Translations under genes and position numbers: made by a program | NCBI RefSeq assembly: GCF_014048465.1 | Contig: NZ_PDLY01000005.1 | Location: 62,001-126,000 of the forward strand | DNA length: 64,000 nucleotides | From: Bombella mellum | Lineage (GTDB): Bacteria; Pseudomonadota; Alphaproteobacteria; Acetobacterales; Acetobacteraceae | Reading direction: 5' to 3' | Part shown: positions 38,971 to 46,503 of the stretch, one piece after another | How the letters are laid out: each line of letters starts with the position of its first letter | How positions within the stretch are numbered: the first letter of the stretch is position 1 | Notes under the pieces: model-generated | What the model saw: only the letters and a program-made list of their open reading frames with translations | What the model was told of the DNA's origin: nothing | Databases searched by the model: none

Positions 38971-39627
38971 GCTTCTGCTCCCCTCATCCCATACAGCGTA
39001 CGGTCGAGATTTAGCTCTCCCCTCAACTGGCGGTCAATCATGGCACGCAGGTAGCCGCCGGGAGACCTGATCCTGCCTTCGGCCTGGCGGGCGGAGATCA
39101 CGGCGATGGCCACGGCCGCCTCATACTGGCCCAGAACGTTGCTGGCCTGTGCCCATGCGTGGCGGGAAATGCCCAGGTCATGGTTTGCATAGAGGGCGGC
39201 CGCCATGATCTCATCCTCCCGGGGCCTGTAGCTGGAGACGTACTGCCGGAATGAAGGCGCAATCCCAAGGGCAAAGTCCGTACCAGCCTTAGACCCCCGG
39301 AGCGGGGATGATGCCGCCCGTGGGAGGGCCGGTTCATCCCGACTACCTGTTTTCTTCATGGCTTGGCGAGCGGAGCGAGCCGCCTTTTTTACAGAAATGA
39401 TATTATCTGAGTTTGTATCGGTATAGAGGGGGGCACTCAGGTGACCCCATGGGGTCACTTTCCACAGCCTGAAGAGCTGACAGATGGATTTCTGCGGCCT
39501 CCAGGAGATCAGTGAGCTGGTCGCACAGGGGGGGAAGCTGAGCCGGGTCCCGGTCCTCGCCACGCTGGAGGGTGATGGCATGGGCCTGCTGGCCAATACT
39601 CTCAGCCTCGTTTGGATCCATGCCCAT
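38967..39627 (-). pseudogene. repC: Decayed plasmid replication initiator (repC C-terminal part)
   Basis: The C-terminal half reads NHDLGISRHAWAQASNVLGQ, EAAVAIAVISARQAEGRIRS and SPGGYLRAMIDRQLRGELNL, the hallmark of RepABC-plasmid RepC C-termini (winged-helix/SPGGY region). Upstream, a helical segment (ALQRGEDRDPAQLPPLC-like, DQLTDLLEAAEIHLSAL) is in a different frame. The frame switches near 39,440, at the 18-bp palindrome, where PMGSPECPPLY and TPWGHLSAPLYTDTNS read the same bases in two frames. The N-terminal DNA-binding part is missing. RepA/RepB partners are absent. Confidence 0.7.
39441..39458. repeat. 18-bp perfect palindrome
   Basis: GTGACCCCATGGGGTCAC is identical to its reverse complement. 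It sits at the point where the repC remnant changes frame. It could be a partition or operator site of the former plasmid, or just the site of a local rearrangement. Confidence 0.75.
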
Positions 39628-39712
39628 CTCCAGACCTGTCCGGGTGAGGTCGTAGATGCGGCGTGGCAGGGCCGTGATCTGAATAATGGAGACGGTGTCC
39701 CTTCCGCCGTGC

Positions 39713-39838
39713 CTAGTGCAGGGCAGTAATTATTTCGCTGCGGCTGGCGCCTGTCATGAGGAGGGCCTTGGCCGCCCGTTGGGCCTCCAGCATTCTCCCG
39801 GTGATCCGGCGTTGTGCCGCCGGGTGTGTTCTGTCCAT
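39713..39838 (-). CDS. Possible small basic peptide upstream of the repC remnant
   Basis: 41 codons starting MDRTHPAAQRRITGRMLEAQ and ending SEIITALH. GAGG lies five bases before the ATG. It is helical and basic, with no recognised family. It could be a remnant of a plasmid gene rather than a functional one. Confidence 0.25.
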   Translation of the reverse strand: MDRTHPAAQRRITGRMLEAQRAAKALLMTGASRSEIITALH

Positions 39839-40035
39839 CTTCATCCTCGATCTGTTGGCCAAACCTGAGGAAGACGGTGCCGGGGGCTAAATCAGAATGC
39901 AGCTCTCCTGTGGCAAGAAAAAATGGGCCATGGGAAACGTGATGGAGAGAGAAAAGTTAATTCACGTCTTCACATGGGCAATAAAATGGGATTTAATACA
40001 AATAACTATTATTTAAAGTAATAAGTGAGCCGCTC

Positions 40036-41751
40036 ATGCAGACAGGCAGGCCATCGTGGCGGGTGACGATGCAGGAAAGACCGGACCTGTCTCTGAGGTG
40101 TGTCAGTCTGTTGGGGCGGACGGGCAGGTTGTTGCGGTCCCCGGTAGTTCTTGCCGTACTGTCCGTTGCTGCAGGGCTGGGACAGGCGGAAGCGCAGATC
40201 ACCGAAAAGGTTCCGCCTGCCGTGGAGACCATGCCGGGAGCCGGGGTGATCGGCCAGCCACGCCGTGTCACGCTGGAGGAGAACCGGTCCCGCAAGCGGC
40301 ATCAGGGAGACTGGGGAGCCTTCAACTGGGGAAATGGTGAATTTGCCGGGTTCGGGCCGGTTGGTGTCTATGGGGTCGCCCCCTGGGCCGAGGACTGGAG
40401 CAGCAAGAAGGACCCCAGGAATTACACGGATTTTCTTGACCCCCTGAAGGCCATCCGCCTCAATGAGTCGGGCAGCATCTGGCTGTCGCTTTCCGGTGAA
40501 TCCCGGATACGCAACTGGTATGAGTCGAACCCCATGCTGGGGACGGTGAACAGGCGTCATTCCGGCCGGTTTACGGTACGCAACCTGCTGGGGGCGGACC
40601 TTCATCTTGGTCCGCACTGGCGGATATTCGGGCAGCTGAACAATGGTGAGGCGGCCGGATGGAACTATTACGGCTACAATGCGACATGGCGGCGCAGGCT
40701 GGGGGTGCAGCAGCTCTTCGTCGGGTATGAGCGTAAACTGTTCAGTGCAAAGACCGGCGTGATGGTCGGGCGGCAGCAGTTTCTCGATGCCCCTTCATGG
40801 CTTGTCTACATGCGGGAAACTCCCAACGTCCCGCTTTCGTGGAATGGTGTCCGTGGCTATGCGCTGTGGAACCGGATCAGGCTGGACCTTTACAATTTTG
40901 TCGCTACACAGGTGACGAGGGATACCATCATGGGGGGCGGGTTTGATGATGGCACCCGCCTTTACGGGGGGAATGTCGGGATCGCCCTGCGGCCCTTTTC
41001 CATTGGGGGGGAGCTGGTCCATTCCTTTCTGGACCTCTTCTGGATGGGTTTCCGTGATGAGGGGAAAACGGCAGCCGTGGCCCGTTACAAAGGGTCGGAG
41101 GCGGGAACGCAGACACGACAGAATGGTGGCTTCCGCTGGTATGGTTCGGCACCGTCCTTCGAGTATGAGCTGGGGGGCGTGTATCAGGGGGGACGGTTCC
41201 ATCCCGGCACGTCATCCATTGCCAGCCGTCCCGTGAGTGCCTGGGCCGTGCGGGGCGTGCTGGGCTGGCGTCATTCCTCATCCTTTCTGCATCCCTTTCT
41301 GGGTGTGCAGGCGGAGGCCTACAGCGGAGGAGACAACCGCCGGAAAGAGGGAACCGTGGGCACGTTCTCGGCCCCGTTCTCACCCCGTAATGGAACGTTC
41401 GACCTGACACGCACCATTGCGAGGGCCAACATCGTGAGTGCCGGCCCGCTGGCCAGCATCGCACCCCGGCCTTTCATGAACATCCGTATCCGGGTGCCTT
41501 ACCTCTGGAGGGAGAGCATGAATGACGGGCTGTATAATTCATCATCGCCCTTTTCTTTCCTTTCGGGGCCGAAGCTGCGGCAGGCCGGGCGGGCCGTGGG
41601 GTTGCAGCCACAGGGGCAGGTGCAGTTCCAGCTTCAGCAGCACGTCAACTGGCAGATTGATGGGGGAGCGATTCTGCTGACACATCGCATGAGGCAGGCC
41701 GGGGGGAAGAACGGGACCTACATGCTTTCGACCCTCACGCTGCGTTTCTGA
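40036..41751 (+). CDS. Alginate-export family outer-membrane beta-barrel protein
   Basis: 571 residues. The N-terminal signal is late (LLRSPVVLAVLSVAAGLGQAEA, about residues 32-53), so an ATG at 40069 may be the real start. After a Pro-rich linker the region LNESGSIWLSLSGESRIRNW opens an AlgE-like barrel with alternating aromatic strands (GRFTVRNLLGADLHLGPHW, RVLGWRHSSSFLHPFLGVQA-like) and ends with the terminal aromatic TLTLRF typical of outer-membrane barrels. In acetic acid bacteria such porins are common and their substrates largely unknown. It sits between the accessory patch and the sulfate genes. Confidence 0.85.
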   Translation: MQTGRPSWRVTMQERPDLSLRCVSLLGRTGRLLRSPVVLAVLSVAAGLGQAEAQITEKVPPAVETMPGAGVIGQPRRVTLEENRSRKRHQGDWGAFNWGNGEFAGFGPVGVYGVAPWAEDWSSKKDPRNYTDFLDPLKAIRLNESGSIWLSLSGESRIRNWYESNPMLGTVNRRHSGRFTVRNLLGADLHLGPHWRIFGQLNNGEAAGWNYYGYNATWRRRLGVQQLFVGYERKLFSAKTGVMVGRQQFLDAPSWLVYMRETPNVPLSWNGVRGYALWNRIRLDLYNFVATQVTRDTIMGGGFDDGTRLYGGNVGIALRPFSIGGELVHSFLDLFWMGFRDEGKTAAVARYKGSEAGTQTRQNGGFRWYGSAPSFEYELGGVYQGGRFHPGTSSIASRPVSAWAVRGVLGWRHSSSFLHPFLGVQAEAYSGGDNRRKEGTVGTFSAPFSPRNGTFDLTRTIARANIVSAGPLASIAPRPFMNIRIRVPYLWRESMNDGLYNSSSPFSFLSGPKLRQAGRAVGLQPQGQVQFQLQQHVNWQIDGGAILLTHRMRQAGGKNGTYMLSTLTLRF

Positions 41752-41888
41752 GTCTGCTGATAACTACGATTTAATATTGTGAAAAATGAAGGGCGGTATC
41801 AGAGGCGATTTTCCGCCGTTTCCTGCCGGAGGTCAGGCTTCCTGATTCTCTGGAAAGCTCATAATGACATTCTTATATCCTGAAAAAT

Positions 41889-41911
41889 TGATGATTTATC
41901 AAAAATCATCA
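41889..41911. promoter_or_regulatory. Inverted repeat upstream of cysH
   Basis: TGATGATTT and AAATCATCA flank a 5-bp spacer, about 65 bp before the cysH start, in an AT-rich stretch. It could be an operator for a sulfur regulator or an mRNA hairpin. No known regulator site is recognised. Confidence 0.4.
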
Positions 41912-41975
41912 TTGAAGCCCGTTAAATATGTAATTAGTTTCTTTCTTATCGTATTTTCCGCAGGGAGCAGATCAC

Positions 41976-42749
41976 ATGGCAATATCGGACGCTGAGTTCC
42001 AGGCCCTGCCCCGGCAGGAAGATGTGGCTGCCTCGGAGGAGGAGACGGGCCGTGTGCTGTCCTCCGTTCTGGCCCGCTTTCCGGGCCGTGTGGCGGTGAT
42101 TTCTTCCTTCGGTGCTGAGTCTGCCGTGCTGCTGGCGCAGGTGGCGGCACAGGACAAAGCCGTGCCTGTCTTTTTCCTCGATACGGAGCGGCATTTCCCG
42201 GAAACGCTGGCCTATCGGGACGAGCTGACCCGCCATCTGGGGCTGGAGGATGTCCGCACCCTGCGCCCTGCCCGTGCCGAGGTGGAGTATCGTGACCCGG
42301 AGGGCCAGCTTGTGGCTTTCGACCCCGATGCCTGCTGCGCTTTGCGGAAGGTGGAACCGCTGGAGGTGGTTCTGCCGGAGTTCGACATCTGGGTGACAGG
42401 CCGCAAGCGGATGCAGGCGGCCACCCGGGCGGCCCTGCCCGTGGCGGAACGGCAGGAGGATGGCAGCGTGAAACTGAATCCTCTGGCTGGCTGGAGCGAG
42501 GCCCAGATCGCCCGTTTCATGGAGGAGAAGGCCCTCCCGCCGCATCCGCTGGTGGCGCAGGGTTACCGTTCCATCGGTTGTGAACCCTGTACGAGGCCCG
42601 TGGGAGCGGGAGAGGACAGCCGTGCCGGACGTTGGGCCGGGCTGGCCAAGACGGAATGTGGCCTGCACCGGCCCGTTTCCACATCGCCTGACGCCAATGT
42701 GGAAGAAATCTCAGCCGCTGCCCTGATTGCAGAGCGGCCCGCACGATGA
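41976..42749 (+). CDS. cysH: Assimilatory adenylylsulfate (APS/PAPS) reductase
   Basis: Reduces activated sulfate to sulfite for cysteine synthesis. The product is 257 residues. VAVISSFGAESAVLLAQ is the P-loop-like PP motif near 40, and DTERHFPETLAYRD follows. The 4Fe-4S cysteines are visible (DACCALRKVEPL near 122 and IGCEPCTRP near 205), as is the catalytic TECGLH near 229. Presence of the cluster cysteines indicates the APS-type reductase, although the gene is usually named cysH. The stop overlaps a possible upstream start of cysD. Confidence 0.95.
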   Translation: MAISDAEFQALPRQEDVAASEEETGRVLSSVLARFPGRVAVISSFGAESAVLLAQVAAQDKAVPVFFLDTERHFPETLAYRDELTRHLGLEDVRTLRPARAEVEYRDPEGQLVAFDPDACCALRKVEPLEVVLPEFDIWVTGRKRMQAATRAALPVAERQEDGSVKLNPLAGWSEAQIARFMEEKALPPHPLVAQGYRSIGCEPCTRPVGAGEDSRAGRWAGLAKTECGLHRPVSTSPDANVEEISAAALIAERPAR

Positions 42750-42790
42750 GACCGGGCCGCATGGCCCATCAGGAAGGAAAGGGAGCAGTC

Positions 42791-43609
42791 ATGGCTCTGG
42801 AAGACGCACATATCATGGATGGTCTGGACCAGCTTGAGGCCCAGAGCATCTTCATCCTGCGGGAGGCTTACCGCAAGCTGAAGCCCCTGGCCCTGCTCTG
42901 GTCACTGGGCAAGGACAGCAACGTGATGGTCTGGCTGGCCCGCAAGGCCTTCATGGGGCATGTGCCTTTTCCTGTCATGCATGTGGATACGGGCAAGAAA
43001 TTCCCGGAGATGTATGCCTTCCGGGATGAGTACGTCAGAAAGTGGAATCTGGACCTTGTTCTCGGGGAGTGTCCCCCGGTCGAGGACATGGACCCCTCCC
43101 TGCCACCGGCGGCCCGGTCTGCGGCCCGCAAGACGGCTGGTCTGGCAAACCTGATCGACCAGCACAAGTTCCGGGGTGTCGTTGCGGGCATCCGGCGTGA
43201 TGAGCAGGCCACCCGTGCCAAGGAGCGTGTCTTCAGCCCCCGTGGTGCCGGTCACCAGTGGGATGTTCGCAACCAGCCACCGGAATTCTGGGACCAGTAC
43301 GCCACGCCTTACGAGGAGGGGATGCATGTCCGTGTCCATCCGCTGCTGGCGTGGCGAGAGCTGGACATCTGGCGGTACATCGAGCGTGAGAAGATTCCGC
43401 TCGTGGACCTCTATTTTGCAAAGGATGGCAGGCGTTATCGCTCATTGGGCGATCAGGACATCACCAGCCCGATCGAGAGCAATGCCTCCACCGTGGCGGA
43501 AGTGATTGCCGAGCTGGAGACGAGCCGTACCTCCGAGCGTGCGGGCCGTGCCATGGATCATGAGTCGGAAGATGCCTTCGAGCGTCTCCGTGTTGCCGGT
43601 TATCTGTGA
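42791..43609 (+). CDS. cysD: Sulfate adenylyltransferase subunit 2
   Basis: Small subunit of ATP sulfurylase, making APS from sulfate and ATP. The product is 272 residues from the ATG at 42791 ([20 protein letters not shown]), preceded by GGAAAGGGAG. The PP-loop motif is [17 protein letters not shown] near 38, with [20 protein letters not shown] and [20 protein letters not shown] following. An ATG at 42746 overlapping cysH would add 15 residues. It ends 13 bp before cysNC, and the three genes form one operon. Confidence 0.95.
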   Translation: MALEDAHIMDGLDQLEAQSIFILREAYRKLKPLALLWSLGKDSNVMVWLARKAFMGHVPFPVMHVDTGKKFPEMYAFRDEYVRKWNLDLVLGECPPVEDMDPSLPPAARSAARKTAGLANLIDQHKFRGVVAGIRRDEQATRAKERVFSPRGAGHQWDVRNQPPEFWDQYATPYEEGMHVRVHPLLAWRELDIWRYIEREKIPLVDLYFAKDGRRYRSLGDQDITSPIESNASTVAEVIAELETSRTSERAGRAMDHESEDAFERLRVAGYL

Positions 43610-43622
43610 GGGGACTTTTTCG

Positions 43623-45494
43623 ATGACACAGACTCATTCACCATCATCGCAGGTCCGTCACGGTGTCAGCACGCCGATCGTGATCGTAGGCCATGTGGAT
43701 CACGGCAAATCCACCCTGATTGGCCGCCTCCTGTATGATACGGACAGCCTGCCGGATGGCCGCCTCGTCCAGATCGTGGAAAGCAGCCGGAAGCGTGGTC
43801 TGGCCGTGGAGTGGAGCTTCCTGCTCGATTCCCTCCAGATCGAGCGGGATCAGGGTGTGACGGTGGATTCCACCCGCATTCCGTTCCAGCTGGATGGCCG
43901 GGATTTCGTCATCGTGGATGCGCCGGGCCATCGGCAGTTCCTGCGCAACATGATTACCGGTGCTGCCGACGCCGAGGCCGCCGTGCTGGTGGTGGATGCC
44001 TCCGAGGGTGTGCGGGAGCAGACACGCCGCCACGCCATGCTGCTGCGGCTCATCGGCATCAATCATGTGATCGTCCTGCTGAACAAGGCCGACAGCATCG
44101 GGTTTGATGAAGCCAGACTGAAGCAGGTGGAAGGTGACATCCGCCAGCTGCTGGGGCGGCTGGAGATCAACGTCAACCAGGTCATTCCGGCCTCGGCACG
44201 GGATGGCGACAATATCGCCACACGTTCTGAAAAGGCCGACTGGTACAGGGGGCCGACCCTGCTGGAGGCTCTGGCTCTCATCCAGCCCCCGGCATCCCGT
44301 CATGCCCTGCCATTCCGTATGCCGGTGCAGGACGTGTACCGTTTCGAGGGCATCCGCTATGTGGCGGGACGCATCGAGCGTGGCACGGTGCGGGAAGGAG
44401 ACCGGCTGGAAATAGGCGGGCAGGGGCAGGAAGCCACCGTGGCCGAGGTCTGTCGCTGGCATGCTCCGCATCATCCTGTGGCTGGGGCTGGTGAATCCAT
44501 CGCCCTGCGTCTGGAGCCTGATCTGGTACCGGATCGTGGGGACCTGCTGTTCCCTGCCGGTGATGAAGCCGCAGCCCCGCTGAAGGCCGCCCGTCTCAGG
44601 ACACGGCTGTTCTGGCTGCGTGGTGAGCCGCTGCGTGTGGGGGAGAGTTTCCGGCTGCGTCTGGCCACGGCAGAACATGATGTCACCGTGGCTTCCATTG
44701 ATGCCGTGGTGGACCTTGATGATCTCAGCCTGAGTCCGGCGGATGAGGTGCCACCGGATGGCTTTGCCGAGATCACCCTCGCCGTGGCCCGCAACATCCT
44801 CTTCGATCCCTTTGCGCCGGGAATGCCGGACGGGCGTGGCGTGCTGGTGGACCGTCATCAGAAGATCGTTGGCGGTGCCCCGCTGATCGGTCCGGCGGCC
44901 CTGCCTGAGGGAGCCAATGCCATCCATCCGACAGCCAGCGGCGTGAGCGATGCTGTCCGGGCTGGCCTGCGTGGGCATGGTCGGGCCGTGTTCTGGATGA
45001 CCGGTCTGCCCGGTGCCGGAAAGAGCACCATCGCCCGTCATGCCGAGGAGGCCCTCAGCCGTGAGGGGCTGCATGTCACCGTGCTGGATGGCGATACGGT
45101 CCGGTCCGGCCTGTGCAGCGATCTTGGTTTCTCCCCGGAAGACCGGCGGGAGAATATCCGCCGTGTGGCCCATGTGGCCCGCATTCTGGCAGATGCCGGG
45201 CAGATCGTGCTGGTGGCTCTGGTGTCGCCGCTGGTCAGGGACCGTGCGATGGCCAAAGCCATCATCGGGGATGACTGGCATGAGGTCTTTGTGGATACGG
45301 CCCCCGAGCTGTGCCGCCAGCGTGACCCGAAAGGGCTGTACGCTCAGGCGGAAGAGGGCCGGATCGCCGAGTTCACCGGTGTGTCCTCGGCCTATGAACC
45401 GCCCGCCCGGCCGGATGTGGTGGTGCCCGGTGACGGCGACGTGGCCCGCAGCGTACGGCATCTGACGGAGGCCGTTTACAGGGCCGTGCGCTGA
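43623..45494 (+). CDS. cysNC: Bifunctional sulfate adenylyltransferase subunit 1 / adenylylsulfate kinase
   Basis: 623 residues combining CysN and CysC. The N-terminal GTPase has [16 protein letters not shown] near residue 20, [13 protein letters not shown] near 100 and [10 protein letters not shown] near 158. Beta-barrel domains follow. The C-terminal APS kinase has P-loop [15 protein letters not shown] near 460 and [20 protein letters not shown] near 500. The fusion gives GTP-driven ATP sulfurylase and phosphorylation of APS in one chain. PAPS made this way may feed sulfation as well as reduction. Confidence 0.96.
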   Translation: MTQTHSPSSQVRHGVSTPIVIVGHVDHGKSTLIGRLLYDTDSLPDGRLVQIVESSRKRGLAVEWSFLLDSLQIERDQGVTVDSTRIPFQLDGRDFVIVDAPGHRQFLRNMITGAADAEAAVLVVDASEGVREQTRRHAMLLRLIGINHVIVLLNKADSIGFDEARLKQVEGDIRQLLGRLEINVNQVIPASARDGDNIATRSEKADWYRGPTLLEALALIQPPASRHALPFRMPVQDVYRFEGIRYVAGRIERGTVREGDRLEIGGQGQEATVAEVCRWHAPHHPVAGAGESIALRLEPDLVPDRGDLLFPAGDEAAAPLKAARLRTRLFWLRGEPLRVGESFRLRLATAEHDVTVASIDAVVDLDDLSLSPADEVPPDGFAEITLAVARNILFDPFAPGMPDGRGVLVDRHQKIVGGAPLIGPAALPEGANAIHPTASGVSDAVRAGLRGHGRAVFWMTGLPGAGKSTIARHAEEALSREGLHVTVLDGDTVRSGLCSDLGFSPEDRRENIRRVAHVARILADAGQIVLVALVSPLVRDRAMAKAIIGDDWHEVFVDTAPELCRQRDPKGLYAQAEEGRIAEFTGVSSAYEPPARPDVVVPGDGDVARSVRHLTEAVYRAVR

Positions 45495-45503
45495 GGCTGG
45501 CAG

Positions 45504-45536
45504 GCCGGGTTTTCCCTCCATGAGGTGAGACCCGGC
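45504..45536 (+). terminator. Hairpin after cysNC
   Basis: GCCGGGT and ACCCGGC form a 7-bp stem around a 19-nt loop, without a T tract. It may weaken transcription into the permease gene. Confidence 0.35.
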
Positions 45537-45639
45537 GGGCCTCGTGTCTGGATGATTATGGAACAGGGGACAGTCCTCCGGTTTTTCCGGTCTGGAGAAA
45601 CCGGCAGGGGAGGTCTGTCCTGAAAGTGGGGATAAGGTG

Positions 45640-46404
45640 ATGGGGCATCTGGCTTATGTCATCTCCGGCGCACTGGTCGGGTTTCTGGTCGGCATGACGG
45701 GCGTGGGTGGCGGATCGCTGATGACGCCGCTGCTCATCCTGCTGTGTGGTATCCACCCCAAGGCCGCCGTGGGGACGGACCTCGTCTATGCCGCCGTGAC
45801 AAAGCTGTTCGGGACCGTCCTGCACAGGCGGTGCGGGCCGGTACGCTGGTCCATCGTGCTGTGGATGATGGCAGGCAGTCTCCCCGGTGTGGCAGTGGCC
45901 CTGCTCTGGCTGCGGCATCTGGGGTCGCCACAGGAGATGGCGCATGTCATCCGCCTGTCGCTGGGCATCTGCCTGCTGGTGACGGCTCCGGCCATCCTGT
46001 TCCGCCCGACACTCAAGGCCTGGGTGCTGCGGCATCAGGTGGGCGGACCGGTGCAGTCACGGGTGCTGACGGTCGTGCTGGGTTTCGTGCTGGGCTGCAT
46101 GGTCAGCCTGTCCTCCGTCGGGGCCGGGGCGATCGGCATGGCCGTGCTTGTGATGCTGTATCCGACCCTTCCTTTGCGTGAACTCGTGGCCATCGACATT
46201 GCCCATGCCATCCCCCTGACACTGATTGCCGGGGTAGGTCACTGGGTGGAAGGGGACGTCATGGTGCCCACCCTGCTGCTTTTGTTGAGTGGTTCCCTGC
46301 CGGGCATCTGGCTTGGTACCCATTGCGCCGGGCGATGCCCGGAACGCTGGCAGCGGCTTGTTCTGGGCAGCCTGCTCCTGATGATCGGGCTGAAGATGAT
46401 CTGA
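45640..46404 (+). CDS. TauE/SafE-family sulfite exporter or anion permease
   Basis: About 254 residues with 7-8 transmembrane helices. It carries the two family half-motifs: ISGALVGFLVGMTGVGGGSL near residue 15 and a second repeat VLGFVLGCMVSLSSVGAGAI near 155. LLILLCGIHPKAAVGTDLVY follows the first. Proteins of this family export sulfite or sulfoacetate or import sulfate. Standing 145 bp after cysNC, it probably handles excess sulfite or sulfate. GTG at 45637 is an alternative start. Confidence 0.85.
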   Translation: MGHLAYVISGALVGFLVGMTGVGGGSLMTPLLILLCGIHPKAAVGTDLVYAAVTKLFGTVLHRRCGPVRWSIVLWMMAGSLPGVAVALLWLRHLGSPQEMAHVIRLSLGICLLVTAPAILFRPTLKAWVLRHQVGGPVQSRVLTVVLGFVLGCMVSLSSVGAGAIGMAVLVMLYPTLPLRELVAIDIAHAIPLTLIAGVGHWVEGDVMVPTLLLLLSGSLPGIWLGTHCAGRCPERWQRLVLGSLLLMIGLKMI

Positions 46405-46407
46405 AAA

Positions 46408-46435
46408 AGGGCCGGGATATTCCCCGGCCTTTTTT
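46408..46435 (+). terminator. Terminator of the cys/permease unit
   Basis: AGGGCCGGG and CCCCGGCCT form the stem, followed by six T residues, immediately after the permease stop. Confidence 0.9.
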
Positions 46436-46464
46436 GTGGGCAGTGGAAGAAAAGGTCCTTCTCA

Positions 46465-46483
46465 TATGTTATATTATAACATA
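46465..46483. promoter_or_regulatory. Zur-box-like operator
   Basis: TATGTTATA and TATAACATA form a perfect 9-bp inverted repeat around one T. The core GTTATA-T-TATAAC closely resembles the proteobacterial Zur consensus (GTTATAATATAAC type). It lies 21 bp before the TonB-receptor start, so a bound repressor would block the promoter. This suggests zinc-regulated expression. Confidence 0.75.
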
Positions 46484-46503
46484 ACATATTGAGCAGCATC
46501 AGA

